64,000 bases of DNA from Helicobacter suis (GCF_902196125.1 NZ_CABIKG010000003.1:1-64000); one strand, 5' to 3'; numbered from the stretch's first letter, positions 8,959-17,932 are shown. Notes: generated from the letters alone by a model not told the origin. Program-made: numbers and translations.

Positions 8959-9160
8959 AATCTAGTTTAAGTTTTTTAGCGCGGTGTTACGATGGGTGTA
9001 ATCTCGCCTGTTAAAATACCGGTTTTAATCCCAGCACTTTTAAGTAATCCAAAACCTACCCCATCGGCTACACAGAATTTTTTAAATTCCCTCCATAAAT
9101 AATACATGCCCCCTCTGTAAGTGTCATCACAATCACATAAAAAACTTTAATGCCTTTCAT
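8959..9160 (-). pseudogene. Truncated, frameshifted copy of kdsC 5' region
   Basis: This stretch is nearly identical to 61627-61840, the first 71 codons of kdsC in this window, including the ATG position. It carries several small deletions (about 12 nt net), which break the frame, and it has no 3' two thirds. It lies between Mu-like phage remains and the lipoprotein gene. It is a displaced duplicate, possibly a trace of recombination between two sites now about 52 kb apart. Confidence 0.85.
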
Positions 9161-9261
9161 AAGATACAAACTACTCCATGCCAAATAAAATAATCCATAG
9201 TCTAAAAAAGTGCATAGATTAGCCGATGCCTAAATTCTATTTTTTATAAAAAGGAGTTTTC

Positions 9262-9627
9262 ATGGTTTTTCATCATTTAATACGCGCGGGGGGGGGGGTA
9301 GCAATAGCTCTTCTCATCTCAGGTTGTAGTGCTAAGTTAGGTAGCATTAATCCTAATCAACCGTTAACAGAGGATATGCGTCCTGTTTTAGGGCATGCTT
9401 GTAAACATTTTACATGGATTTATGGCAAAGCGCATGATGAGGATCTTAAACAGGAAGCGATGCAACAGGTTACAAGTCAAGCAAATAATTATGCCCGCGC
9501 GGCCAATGCAAAAGAAGCAGAATTAGTCAATGTCAAGATCACCAAACATTTCTATCCATGGTTTTCCTTGCTTGTAGGATCAAAATGCGTGAATGTGAAA
9601 GGTTTTGCGCGCCCTAAAACACAGTAG
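9262..9627 (+). CDS. Small lipoprotein with G11 tract in signal peptide
   Basis: A 121-residue predicted lipoprotein: the signal peptide ends LLISGC, where Cys22 would be lipidated, and the mature part is small and basic with two further cysteines (GHACKHF, SKCVNV). AAGGAG at 9251-9256 is a good ribosome binding site. A G11 tract at codons 9-12 encodes the glycines just before the hydrophobic core, and the frame is currently open. I do not recognise the family. Loss or gain of one G would abolish the protein at its signal peptide, giving ON/OFF surface or periplasmic exposure. Confidence 0.75.
   Translation: MVFHHLIRAGGGVAIALLISGCSAKLGSINPNQPLTEDMRPVLGHACKHFTWIYGKAHDEDLKQEAMQQVTSQANNYARAANAKEAELVNVKITKHFYPWFSLLVGSKCVNVKGFARPKTQ
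9288..9298 (+). repeat. G11 tract in lipoprotein signal peptide
   Basis: Eleven consecutive G directly before the hydrophobic core of the signal peptide. It has the same length as the tract in the GT8 gene. It is a likely slippage switch. Confidence 0.75.
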
Positions 9628-9639
9628 AGCTAATGTTTA

Positions 9640-10000
9640 AATACTAAGGGTCGTGCTTGCTCTTTGTTAAACTAACATAAGTCAGTTTATAGGCGGTATG
9701 ATTAAGGTTAGGAACAAATCCTAGCCTTAAAAAATGCAGGCTTGTACCAGTGAGTTTACCGGGTAATTGGCAATGTTACTAATTGCAATTTATAAAGGTA
9801 AGAGCGATCCCACCCTAAACAAGAATACAAAGCCTAAAGCGCAGGTTCTGTAAAGACCGTAAGGCACTCGGAATTACAAACCATGGATAGCGTTTTTGGG
9901 TATGAAAAAGGGCAAATTTACCAATTAAACTAGATAGATACAAAAAAACTCAGAGAGCAAGCCATAGCCGATTAAATACAAAGACTGAACATCAAGCAGC
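9640..10000. other. Gap with possible decayed ORF
   Basis: There is no intact gene in 360 bases. On the plus strand, short protein-like stretches in different frames (YKGKSDPTLNKNTKPKAQVL around 9795-9850; GYEKGQIYQLN, then KKLREQAIAD, around 9900-9975) are interrupted by stops. This suggests a decayed gene of unknown family. Confidence 0.3.
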
Positions 10001-10642
10001 CTAGCCATGCAACTTGCCCCCCTCAATGATAAAATGCCTTTCAAAGTATTTTTGTGCGATGGTTTTATCATGGGTAATGCAGATCACACTCGTACTAGAT
10101 TTGGATTGATAATCTAGCAACACTTCCATAATCTCGTATTTTAAGCGCTTATCTAGTGCGCTGGTGATCTCATCTAAAAGTAAAATTTGGGGCTTAACTA
10201 GCATGGCTCTAGCAATGCCTAATCTTTGGCGCTCCCCCCCGCTTAATTCTCTAGGAAACTTATCTAAAAGAGAAGGCTTAAGCCGCGTATTTTGTAGAAC
10301 TTGGGCTAAATCTTTTTGTGTTTTAAAACGCCTAGCCACACTTTCTAAGAGGTCTTTAACTCTTTTAGCTGGATTAAGCGCGTTTAATTGATCTTGAAAA
10401 ACATACTGAATATGTTGCCTCAAGCGTTTTTCAGGAATATTTAAAATATCTTCTTGCTGGTAGGTGATTTTGCCTTGATCAAAGCTTTCTAAACGCGCGA
10501 TACATTTAGCCAGCGTGCTTTTCCCACTCCCACTTGATCCTAAAAGTGCGGCACTCTCCCCATTCTTTAGATGTAAATGAATATCTTTTAAAATACAATA
10601 CTCCCCATAGGATTTATATAAACCCATTACTTCTAATCCCAT
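10001..10642 (-). CDS. ABC importer ATPase, NikV/DppF-like
   Basis: A 213-residue nucleotide-binding subunit. Walker A is GSSGSGKST, the signature is LSGGERQRLG, Walker B is QILLLDEITSALD and the switch His is in CITHD. It is much shorter than OppF/DppF (about 320 residues) because it lacks their C-terminal extension, and so matches the short ATPases of the Campylobacter NikZYXWV nickel importer as I recall them. It is the last gene of a five-gene operon and overlaps the preceding ATPase by 10 nt. Confidence 0.85.
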   Translation of the reverse strand: MGLEVMGLYKSYGEYCILKDIHLHLKNGESAALLGSSGSGKSTLAKCIARLESFDQGKITYQQEDILNIPEKRLRQHIQYVFQDQLNALNPAKRVKDLLESVARRFKTQKDLAQVLQNTRLKPSLLDKFPRELSGGERQRLGIARAMLVKPQILLLDEITSALDKRLKYEIMEVLLDYQSKSSTSVICITHDKTIAQKYFERHFIIEGGKLHG

Positions 10643-11253
10643 GTAAAATACCCTTTCTTATCCCCAAAATAAGTCATTTCTCCATTTTCTAAAACAAGCA
10701 CTTGCTCACATAGATGATAGGCTACTTCTTCGTCATGGGTGATGGTGATCTTTTGGACATTTAATTCTAAGAGTAATTGCACCACACTTTGGGTATTAAC
10801 ACTATCTAAAGAACTAGTTACCTCATCTAGTAAAAGAATTTGAGGCTCTAGAGTGAGATTAAGCGCGATTTGTACCCGACTAGCCATGCCACGACTCAGC
10901 TCATAAGGATAAAGTCCCCATACTTTAGAGGGGATATTTAGACTCTCAAAAATAGGTAGGGCTTTATCTACTTTGTCTTTAAGAACCATTTTAAAGGTAT
11001 CTAGTATTTTTAAATAAGGGAAAAAACAGCTAATGCAATCTTGAAAGACATAACCCGCCCGTCCTTGCACTTCAAGCGCACCATAACTGATTTTAAGATT
11101 AGGGCTTAAAAGCCCACAAAAAGCTCTACAAAGCGTGCTTTTCCCACTCCCACTACTCCCTAAAATAGCCAAATTAGCTTCTGTTTCAAAACTAATATCG
11201 CGTAAAATTTGATGGCTGGGGGCATAGACATTTAAATGTGTAACTTTAACCAT
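10633..11253 (-). CDS. ABC importer ATPase, NikW/DppD-like
   Basis: A 206-residue partner ATPase with Walker A GSSGSGKST, Walker B QILLLDEVTSSLD and switch region TITHD. The signature motif is degenerate: LSRGMASRV in place of LSGGQ. In a heterodimeric ATPase this could make one of the two ATP sites less active. Its start overlaps the end of the permease gene by 8 nt, so translation is probably coupled. Confidence 0.83.
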   Translation of the reverse strand: MVKVTHLNVYAPSHQILRDISFETEANLAILGSSGSGKSTLCRAFCGLLSPNLKISYGALEVQGRAGYVFQDCISCFFPYLKILDTFKMVLKDKVDKALPIFESLNIPSKVWGLYPYELSRGMASRVQIALNLTLEPQILLLDEVTSSLDSVNTQSVVQLLLELNVQKITITHDEEVAYHLCEQVLVLENGEMTYFGDKKGYFTWD

Positions 11254-12037
11254 GTTCTTGTATTCTCTCCCCTAATAACATCAAACTAAATACAATCCCA
11301 AAAATAGCTAGCCCGGGAGTGAGTAGCAACCACCAAGTACCCGTAAAGATCGCTTCAGAGGCTTCATTAAGCATATTGCCCAAACTTGCCTCCCCCACTC
11401 TAAGCCCCAAACCAAAAAAACTCAGTAGGGCTTCTGTACTAATGGCATGGGCACAGGTATTAATAAAAAGTACAAACACACTATTTTTAGCCACAGGTAA
11501 GATTTGTGTAAACATAAGCGCTAAACGCGTCGCCCCTAAAGCTTTTTCATTTAAAATAAATTCTTGGGTACTAATATTGCTAAAGCTATCATGGATAACC
11601 TTACCAGCACTCCCCCAAGCAAAAAACGCCACTAATAAACTTAGCCCCCATAAATCAAACCCGCGTTGGTTAAAGGCGCTAAAAAGTAAGATGAGTAAAA
11701 GATTAGGTAGGGCTAAAAACCCGTCTAAAAAGCGCAATAACAAAGAGGCTAGCCATTTGGGAGCATTAAGGGTAGCAAAAGCAAAACCTAAAGCAAGACA
11801 CATAGCACATAGTGCGCTTAAAAGCCCGATACAAATAGAATTTCTAAGGGCAAAGAGTAGCCTAGAAAATTCATCGCGCCCTAAGAAGTCTGTACCTAAA
11901 AGATGGGTAAAACTAGGGGGGAGTTTGAGCTGGGTTAAATTGACTTCAGTAGGTTCAAAGGGAGCACATAGGGGCAATAATGCCAAAACAACGATGAAAA
12001 GCGCCCCAAAAAGGAAAATCTTTTTCAAGAACGCCAT
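11246..12037 (-). CDS. ABC importer permease, NikX/DppC-like
   Basis: A 263-residue inner-membrane permease of the Opp/Dpp/Nik class. A first membrane helix is followed by LLGTDFLGRDEFSRLLFA, the usual DppC-type start, and then by about five further membrane helices. The cytoplasmic EAA-like loop is around FILNEKALGATRLALMF. It forms the channel with the next permease and overlaps both neighbours. Confidence 0.85.
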   Translation of the reverse strand: MAFLKKIFLFGALFIVVLALLPLCAPFEPTEVNLTQLKLPPSFTHLLGTDFLGRDEFSRLLFALRNSICIGLLSALCAMCLALGFAFATLNAPKWLASLLLRFLDGFLALPNLLLILLFSAFNQRGFDLWGLSLLVAFFAWGSAGKVIHDSFSNISTQEFILNEKALGATRLALMFTQILPVAKNSVFVLFINTCAHAISTEALLSFFGLGLRVGEASLGNMLNEASEAIFTGTWWLLLTPGLAIFGIVFSLMLLGERIQEHG

Positions 12038-12981
12038 CTTGGGTTTAAAAATTTGGCGCTAATCTCTACGATGAGGTTAAATAAAACCACTACAAAGGTG
12101 CTAAGTAAAATAATGCCTAAGGCTAAAGGGTAATCTTTATTGAGTAAGGCATTAATTGTTGTACTGCCTAGTCCTCCAATAGAAAACACGCCTTCTATAA
12201 TGTAAGTCCCCCCTAAAATCCCGGCTGCATTAGCCCCAAAATAACTAATAATAGGCAAGAGGCTGTAGCGTAATACTAATTTGAGCTGGATTATTCTCTG
12301 ACTAACCCCCCATGCGCGATAACTCATGATAAAGGGTTCTTTGAGAGTATCTAAGATGACGCTACGCACTAAACGGGTATAAATGGCTAAATGCGAGAGG
12401 GTTAGCACTGCTATAGGAAGTATTAGGTGGTAAATCAAAGCCTTAAAACTAGGTTCTTCTCCTAAATCATAGACTCCAGAACTAGGAAAGAGCCCTAAAA
12501 ACACGCTAAAGACCATGATAAAGACTAAGCCTAGCCAAAAACTAGGGATACTAAAAAACCCTAGAGTGATGCACATGATTATTTTATCCCATAGCGAGTC
12601 TTTAAGCAAGGCACTAAAAACCCCCAAGATGAGGGCTAAAATAAAACTTAAAATAAAACTTGTTAGACCTAAGATCAGAGTGTAGGGCAAGCGCTCTTTA
12701 ATGATCTTAATAACACTTTCTCCACTAGCAAAACTCACCCCTAAATCTCCATGTAAGACTTGCCCTAACCACTCTACATAGCGTGTTAAAAGCGGGCGAT
12801 TTAGGCCTAGATTGGCAATAATTCTCTCTTTAATAGCCGGGTTAGCCGCTTGGATACTATCCCCATAAACACCAGAGATCACACTTCCGCTAGAAAAATC
12901 TAGCATCACAAAGATCACAAAACTAAAAACAAGTAAGAGTACAAAGGCCCCTATAAAGCGCTTAGTGGCAAAGCGCCACAC
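12025..12981 (-). CDS. ABC importer permease, NikY/DppB-like
   Basis: A 318-residue permease with the DppB-type layout: an N-terminal helix, a periplasmic segment containing NRPLLTRYVEWLGQVLHGDL, then five membrane helices and the coupling loop around PFIMSYRAWGVSQ. The GTG start at 12981 overlaps the stop of the binding-protein gene, so the two are translationally coupled. Confidence 0.85.
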   Translation of the reverse strand: MWRFATKRFIGAFVLLLVFSFVIFVMLDFSSGSVISGVYGDSIQAANPAIKERIIANLGLNRPLLTRYVEWLGQVLHGDLGVSFASGESVIKIIKERLPYTLILGLTSFILSFILALILGVFSALLKDSLWDKIIMCITLGFFSIPSFWLGLVFIMVFSVFLGLFPSSGVYDLGEEPSFKALIYHLILPIAVLTLSHLAIYTRLVRSVILDTLKEPFIMSYRAWGVSQRIIQLKLVLRYSLLPIISYFGANAAGILGGTYIIEGVFSIGGLGSTTINALLNKDYPLALGIILLSTFVVVLFNLIVEISAKFLNPRWRS

Positions 12982-14516
12982 TAATCCTTACTCCACTCAG
13001 CAACATTATGCGTAAAACGCGCCCCGTGATGCCCTAAGATAGTAGGCTTAATGCCATGGATATTAGCGCGATAAGCTAGAGGGTAGCGCAAATACACTAA
13101 GAAGGCAAAGGGAGGGTCATTATACAAAGCATCAATGAATTTGGCATACCAAAGTTTGCGCTGCTCTAGTTTGTTTGTAATGCGGGCTTTGAGTAAAGCT
13201 TGATCAACTTTTAAATCGCTATAATGGTTATAATTCCAGCCATTTTCATTGGTACTTACATCCATTTTAGAACTAAAGACGCGATAAGTCTGCAAGTCCG
13301 GATCAAGCGGGCTTCCCCAACCAACAATAAAGCTATCTACCTTATTTATTTCAAATGCCCCGTGGTTTTTGGCAATGGCATTAGCTTTAATCCCAATTTG
13401 GGCTAACTCACTTTGTAAAATATTAGCCAAAGTTACCCTGAGTGGATCGCTATTAAAGGCATAAATATCAAATCCTAAGACTTTGCCATTTTTATATAAA
13501 AACTTCCCCTGTAACTTCCACCCCTCTTTATTTAAAATTTCTTGAGCCTTTTTGGGGTTGTAGGTATAGGTCTTAGCATTTGTATCATTAGCCCAGCTAG
13601 CTTGGATAGGATTATTAGCCACAAAACCATAACCATGTAAAATCTTAGTGGCGATTAAATTTCTATCAATGGCGTAGTTAATCGCCTGCCTTACTGCTAG
13701 AGACTTTAAAAGAGGGTTATGAAAATTAAACATCAAAGCGCGGTAATCTGCGCTCTTCATATCCATAATTTTAATATTTTTATCATGTTCTAAACTCTTT
13801 ACCAAATTAGGCTCTACTAAAGCCACATCTAAAGAGCCGTTTTTAATCTCATAAGTGCGCACATTGTAATTAGGTACAATTTTTAAGATAACCTTAGCAA
13901 CTTTTGGCCGTCCCCGATAAAAGTTAGGGTTGGCTTTAAAACTAATATAACTCCCCTTTTGCCACTTAACAAATTCAAAAGGGCCTGTGCCAATGGGGTG
14001 TTGGTTAAAAGCATTGGTGTTTAAATCCTTACCCTCTAAGATGTGTTTGGGCAATATTCCCATGCTTAATGCGTCTAAAAGCGGAGGGAAAGGGGTCTTT
14101 AGTGTAATTTTTAAACTATAGGGGTTTAGCACTTCTATGCGTTTTACTGCTTCAAAATTGGCGCGTGCGGGTGCATTGAGTTTTTGATTAAGAGCCTGTT
14201 CTATGCTAAATTTAACATCTGCAGCGCTAAATTTATGCCCGTCATGCCATAAAACATCTTCTCTTAAATAAAAAATCCAAGTGAGTCCATCAGGGCTTAC
14301 TTTCCAGCTCTTAGCTAAATCCGGTTCAATTTTCATGTCAGGTGAAAAGCGCGTTAGCCCACTAAAGACAAAATCTAGGGCGCTGTCATGATCGGTATCA
14401 AAAAGCGGATTAATACGAGTCGTTTCGTTTTCAACACCAATAACAAGGGTATCTTTAGGGGTGCTAGCAAAGACTTGAGCAATAAAAAGAGCGGCCAAGA
14501 GAAGCTGTTTGATCAT
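12981..14516 (-). CDS. Extracytoplasmic binding protein, NikZ-like (SBP_bac_5)
   Basis: A 511-residue substrate-binding protein with a signal peptide (ends in VFAS) and family blocks LAKSWKVSPDGLTWIFYLRE, HPIGTGPFEFVKW and LAVRQAINYAIDRN. Length, operon order (binding protein, two permeases, two short ATPases) and a His pair near the C-terminus (LGHHGARF) fit Campylobacter NikZ, which binds Ni-histidine. Dipeptide or other chelate transport cannot be excluded. Gastric Helicobacter need nickel for urease and hydrogenase, which favours a nickel role. I chose ATG 14516 over GTG 14519; AAAGGAG lies 6-7 bases upstream. Confidence 0.8.
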   Translation of the reverse strand: MIKQLLLAALFIAQVFASTPKDTLVIGVENETTRINPLFDTDHDSALDFVFSGLTRFSPDMKIEPDLAKSWKVSPDGLTWIFYLREDVLWHDGHKFSAADVKFSIEQALNQKLNAPARANFEAVKRIEVLNPYSLKITLKTPFPPLLDALSMGILPKHILEGKDLNTNAFNQHPIGTGPFEFVKWQKGSYISFKANPNFYRGRPKVAKVILKIVPNYNVRTYEIKNGSLDVALVEPNLVKSLEHDKNIKIMDMKSADYRALMFNFHNPLLKSLAVRQAINYAIDRNLIATKILHGYGFVANNPIQASWANDTNAKTYTYNPKKAQEILNKEGWKLQGKFLYKNGKVLGFDIYAFNSDPLRVTLANILQSELAQIGIKANAIAKNHGAFEINKVDSFIVGWGSPLDPDLQTYRVFSSKMDVSTNENGWNYNHYSDLKVDQALLKARITNKLEQRKLWYAKFIDALYNDPPFAFLVYLRYPLAYRANIHGIKPTILGHHGARFTHNVAEWSKD

Positions 14517-14581
14517 CACTCTCCTTTGGGTGCTATGTTTGTATTTTTAGTGTTATTTTCTTAAAAATTAGTTAACAAGGG

Positions 14582-14605
14582 AAAATATTTTTGTCAAAAT
14601 ATTAA
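14582..14605 (-). promoter_or_regulatory. Candidate operator/promoter of the Ni/peptide importer
   Basis: Two AATATT half-sites (14584-14589 and 14598-14603) flank an 8-base spacer that contains TTGACA on the minus strand, about 65-80 bases upstream of the binding-protein start. The overlap of a -35-like hexamer with an A/T palindrome suits a metal-dependent repressor such as NikR or Fur. Neither consensus is matched exactly. Confidence 0.3.
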
Positions 14606-14642
14606 CCGCTGGGGCTATAAAATTTTGCCTTTTTTAAGAGGT

Positions 14643-15782
14643 TTATCTTTTTTCCCTATAAATCCGTTTAAAATCAGCAATGGCTTCTGTATACATGTCT
14701 AAAGCCTGCTTAATAGAATCATCTAAACGGTAGTTTTGTGTGGCCTGAGCGTATTTTTCTTCTGCTAATGCGCGCTCCTCTGGGTGTTCTAGCCAGTAGT
14801 CTATTTTTTGGGCTAAATCTTTGGCGTTGTTAGATTTAAACAGCGATCGCTCATCTAGGGCAAACTGATTTGTCGCGCTAATCTTGCTATCAGAAATTAC
14901 AGGTACCACCCCACAACTCATCGCTTCTAAACAGGCTATCGCTTCCCCCTCCACATCTGCAGCATGCACATATAAATCGCATTGATACAGCAACTCTATT
15001 AAATCTTGTGGTTCTAAAAAGCCAAAATCCACAGGGTGGGCTAAGTCCTTAGCACATTTTTGTAATTTAGCCAGATTAGGCCCAATGCCTTTTAAATGTA
15101 ATTGAATCTGTTGGCTAAAGCGACTCAAATACACGGCCTCTATGAGTACTTGTTGGTTTTTTTCATTAGAGTAGCGGCCTACCATGATGATATGAAATAG
15201 GTTATCTGTTTTTGTATTGTGGGAGCGTTTGGTATAGAGTGGATCAAAGCCATTGCTAATTACATATTTTTTACCCCCATAGCCATGCCTTTCTAGTTCG
15301 TTTTTAATCAAAGGGGAGGGGCAATGGATATGATAGAGATACTGGTAATAATTCTTTTTAAACCACCAAAAGATCAAGCGATTAAGCCAGTCTAAATTTT
15401 GCAATTTGATATTATAGGTGATGTGTTCGGGTTGCAGATGAAACGCCCCTACATAGGGGATTTTAAGCTCTCTTGCTACCTTGATTGCTGTTTTTTCTAA
15501 GTCAAAGGGTAAAAATACATGCACGATGTCTACCCCGCTAAAGGCTTTTTTTAAAATCTTTTCATCGGGTTTGCCAAAGATCATGTGTTGCTTGCGTGCA
15601 ATTTCTGTAACGAGTGGGATATAGCGCTCTTTGAGTGCAAAAAAGCCCTCCCCTTGTACAAAGGGCGCTACTACCCGCACCTCATGCCCATGACTTTGAA
15701 GTGCTTTATAAAATCTATAGCAGGTCATAGAAGTCCCATTACTCTTATCCTCAAAACTATCCACCACTAAGGCAATGATCAC
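14643..15782 (-). CDS. cgt: Cholesterol alpha-glucosyltransferase
   Basis: A 379-residue GT4 enzyme closely resembling H. pylori HP0421, which glucosylates host-derived cholesterol at the inner membrane. The start MIIALVVDSFEDKSNGTSMT, FHLQPEHITYN, HCPSPLI, MVGRYSNEKNQ and the EX7E-type block VEGEAIACLEAMS are all as in that enzyme. Cholesteryl glucosides help gastric Helicobacter evade phagocytosis and resist antibiotics. The GTG start overlaps the previous stop (GTGA), in an operon order matching HP0417-HP0421. It ends 124 bases before the importer operon and may read into it. Confidence 0.9.
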   Translation of the reverse strand: MIIALVVDSFEDKSNGTSMTCYRFYKALQSHGHEVRVVAPFVQGEGFFALKERYIPLVTEIARKQHMIFGKPDEKILKKAFSGVDIVHVFLPFDLEKTAIKVARELKIPYVGAFHLQPEHITYNIKLQNLDWLNRLIFWWFKKNYYQYLYHIHCPSPLIKNELERHGYGGKKYVISNGFDPLYTKRSHNTKTDNLFHIIMVGRYSNEKNQQVLIEAVYLSRFSQQIQLHLKGIGPNLAKLQKCAKDLAHPVDFGFLEPQDLIELLYQCDLYVHAADVEGEAIACLEAMSCGVVPVISDSKISATNQFALDERSLFKSNNAKDLAQKIDYWLEHPEERALAEEKYAQATQNYRLDDSIKQALDMYTEAIADFKRIYREKR

Positions 15783-16204
15783 GACTCTTCCTTGAAATTA
15801 AACTTGAAAGGCCGTTTTTCAAAAACCAAAATCTCAAAATCCCCCTCAAATACTTTAATTTCCATAAATTCCCCCTCCACACGAATCGAGCATTTTTTAG
15901 AACTCGCATGAATCACTGTGGCGTTAAAATAGATTTCTTGTTTAAGCTCAATAGGGGCGAGTAAATTAACTTTCATAGAAGAAATTAAGCTATTTTTCTT
16001 ATTAAGCGCGCACAAAGCCGCAAAGCTAGCCGCACTCACAATAAAGCCGGCATGTACAACATCTTCCTCACAGAGCATAAACTCCTTAGGGGTGAAACAA
16101 ACTGTGGCCTTATTAGGGCTAAAAGAGACTAAATCCGCACAAAGGGTTTGATCTAATTTAGAACAAACAAATAATCCTTCCTCTAACATAGGTGTTTCTG
16201 TCAT
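15779..16204 (-). CDS. Hotdog-fold thioesterase-like protein (HP0420-like)
   Basis: A small protein of 141 residues with a hotdog-fold profile: FVVHAGFIVSAAS-like segment (VVHAGFIVSAASFAALCALN), then KVNLLAPIELKQEIYFNATV. It matches HP0420 in position between cmoB and cgt. Probably an acyl-thioesterase or acyl-binding protein; the substrate is unknown. ATG 16204 is preferred over TTG 16207 because of AAGGA 5-6 bases upstream. It is translationally coupled to cgt. Confidence 0.75.
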   Translation of the reverse strand: MTETPMLEEGLFVCSKLDQTLCADLVSFSPNKATVCFTPKEFMLCEEDVVHAGFIVSAASFAALCALNKKNSLISSMKVNLLAPIELKQEIYFNATVIHASSKKCSIRVEGEFMEIKVFEGDFEILVFEKRPFKFNFKEES

Positions 16205-16212
16205 CAATATCC

Positions 16213-17010
16213 TTATTTGTGTAAAATAAAATACCCCCTACAAGGAGCAGGGTAGCCCTCTATGCTCTTGCTAGCATCTTTGGGGTCTAAAAAAGACTCT
16301 AAACTTAGGCCTTCAATCCATGGGGTTTTGCGTTGTTCTTCTATGGTGGTAGGTTTAATTGCTAAGAGTTTAAAATCTTGAAAGCCAGCTTTAAATGCCC
16401 AGTTTTGCAAAGCTTTAATGCTAGGGATAAAATAGACATTACTCATTTTGGCATAAGTCTTTGGGCAAAGGGCGATCTCTAGGGGGCTTTCAAAAATGAG
16501 CGTATCAAGTACAAGAGTGCCGCCTTTTTTTAAACCTATGTAGAGAGATTTTAAAGTGCTATGCGGGTCTTTTCTATGATAAAGCACACCCAAACAAAAA
16601 ATCACATCAAAGCGCTTTTTATAAGTGCGCAAATCCTCTACCCCTAAGCTTTCATAGATGATAGGGAGTTGTAATAAATGATTAAGAAAACTAAATTGTT
16701 GCCGGTAAAGAGGGCTTGGATCAAAACCTGTTAGGCTTTGTGGGTTTTGCTTGTGCATACAAAATAGGTAGTAGCCATTATTACAACCCACATCGGCTAT
16801 ATCTAAACCGCATAGATTGACATTTTTAATTAAGTCCCACTTGATATAACTTTTCCATTCGCTATCAATGCAAAATTCTTTTTCACTCTGTTTAAAATAA
16901 AAAGGACCTTTGCGCCATGGTCTTAATTGCCAAGCTTTTGCTTGGAGTTGATCAAGGCTAAAATGCTGATCTAATTCTATACTAATGCCTTGATCAATGC
17001 TATAGTACAT
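16213..17010 (-). CDS. cmoB: tRNA U34 carboxymethyltransferase CmoB
   Basis: A SAM-dependent enzyme that converts 5-hydroxyuridine at tRNA position 34 to the carboxymethoxy form. The Rossmann motif is DIADVGCNNGYYL, with the later blocks VIFCLGVLYHRKDP and GTLVLDTL typical of CmoB. The start WKSYIKWDLI is also family-like. At about 265 residues it is shorter than the E. coli enzyme (323), lacking part of the N-terminal region, as Helicobacter versions do. It uses carboxy-SAM normally made by CmoA; no cmoA is in this window. The start overlaps the end of the preceding gene. Confidence 0.85.
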   Translation of the reverse strand: MYYSIDQGISIELDQHFSLDQLQAKAWQLRPWRKGPFYFKQSEKEFCIDSEWKSYIKWDLIKNVNLCGLDIADVGCNNGYYLFCMHKQNPQSLTGFDPSPLYRQQFSFLNHLLQLPIIYESLGVEDLRTYKKRFDVIFCLGVLYHRKDPHSTLKSLYIGLKKGGTLVLDTLIFESPLEIALCPKTYAKMSNVYFIPSIKALQNWAFKAGFQDFKLLAIKPTTIEEQRKTPWIEGLSLESFLDPKDASKSIEGYPAPCRGYFILHK

Positions 17011-17932
17011 CAAAGAGACTTTTTTGATAGGGTTTGTAGAGTAAATCTGCTATGTCTACCTCTCCTATAATGAAGGCTAGATGATAGATTTGCGAGGTGA
17101 GTAGAGTTTTAAGCTCATGAAGGGTTTTATAAAGGGTGTGGGGCATGTCTAATTTTTCTTGTGTGAAAATAATTTGTTTAAGCCAAGGGGCTTTTTTTTG
17201 TGCATAGATTGCTAAATTGATCATCTCTTTATGTTTTTCTAAGAAAAGAATCTGTGAATAGTGCGCACAAGGCTCTAAGCGTCTATTCGTATAAAAAGCT
17301 TTAGGAAATACCCCCAAACGGTTTAAATCTACCGGTATATTTAATGCCTGAGATACCTGTAAAACTTTAGCAAGCTCGGGTAAATAAAGCCCTGCAAGTT
17401 TGAGATGATAACGCCTATTTTCATATAAAATCGTGCTAGCTAATAGCTGTTCTTGTAAAATTTGATAGGGGAGGGTATCTACAAGTTTTAAACTACTAGC
17501 TAAAAAAGATTCTTGCATGATTAATGCATTTATAGCGCTTAAATCTAAATCTAATAAATCTAGCATTTCCCCTTTAAAAAAATAAAGGCCACTGGGCACT
17601 AGCCTAGAGAGTAATAAACACTCAATCCTAGAGAGAGTAATAATAGGAATTTGGCTATCCATGAATTTATAATAAAGCAATCTATTTAGCGCATCTTGCA
17701 AGTTTTGTACATAAATCCAAGCAATTTCTAAATCAGTGGGGTTTTTCTGATTAGTTAGTACCCCATAAGCCCCTAGTCTAATGGCTAAATCAATGTAGCT
17801 AGGCTCTAGAGCAATAAAGAGCGCGCCTTTTTTAACCCGCTCAATGGTATGGGTGATATGGCTAAATGTATGCACCACCGGGTTACTTTGTAAGATTCCC
17901 CTTGTGATGGATAAAACCTCATCTACATTCAC
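17000..17932 (-). CDS. Mur-ligase-like protein of unknown function (HP0418-like)
   Basis: A 310-residue protein conserved in position in H. pylori (HP0418). The N-terminus (HTFSHITHTIERVKKGALFI, then RLGAYGVLTNQ) resembles the N-terminal domain of Mur ligases, where a GALFVAL-like block and a GA-GVL turn bind the UDP substrate. No clear ATP-binding P-loop of the GTNGKT type is visible, so it may be a degenerate, non-ligase relative. The GTG start overlaps the metG stop (GTGA). No function is assigned. Confidence 0.65.
   Translation of the reverse strand: MNVDEVLSITRGILQSNPVVHTFSHITHTIERVKKGALFIALEPSYIDLAIRLGAYGVLTNQKNPTDLEIAWIYVQNLQDALNRLLYYKFMDSQIPIITLSRIECLLLSRLVPSGLYFFKGEMLDLLDLDLSAINALIMQESFLASSLKLVDTLPYQILQEQLLASTILYENRRYHLKLAGLYLPELAKVLQVSQALNIPVDLNRLGVFPKAFYTNRRLEPCAHYSQILFLEKHKEMINLAIYAQKKAPWLKQIIFTQEKLDMPHTLYKTLHELKTLLTSQIYHLAFIIGEVDIADLLYKPYQKSLFDVL

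Noticed and set aside
10234-10240. C7 run in the importer ATPase as a slippage tract
   Set aside because: It encodes the fixed LSGGE signature on the other strand and is short.
11319-12062. 247-codon plus-strand frame opposite the importer permease
   Set aside because: Lys/Ser-rich antisense of a membrane protein; the opposite strand has clear permease motifs and operon context.
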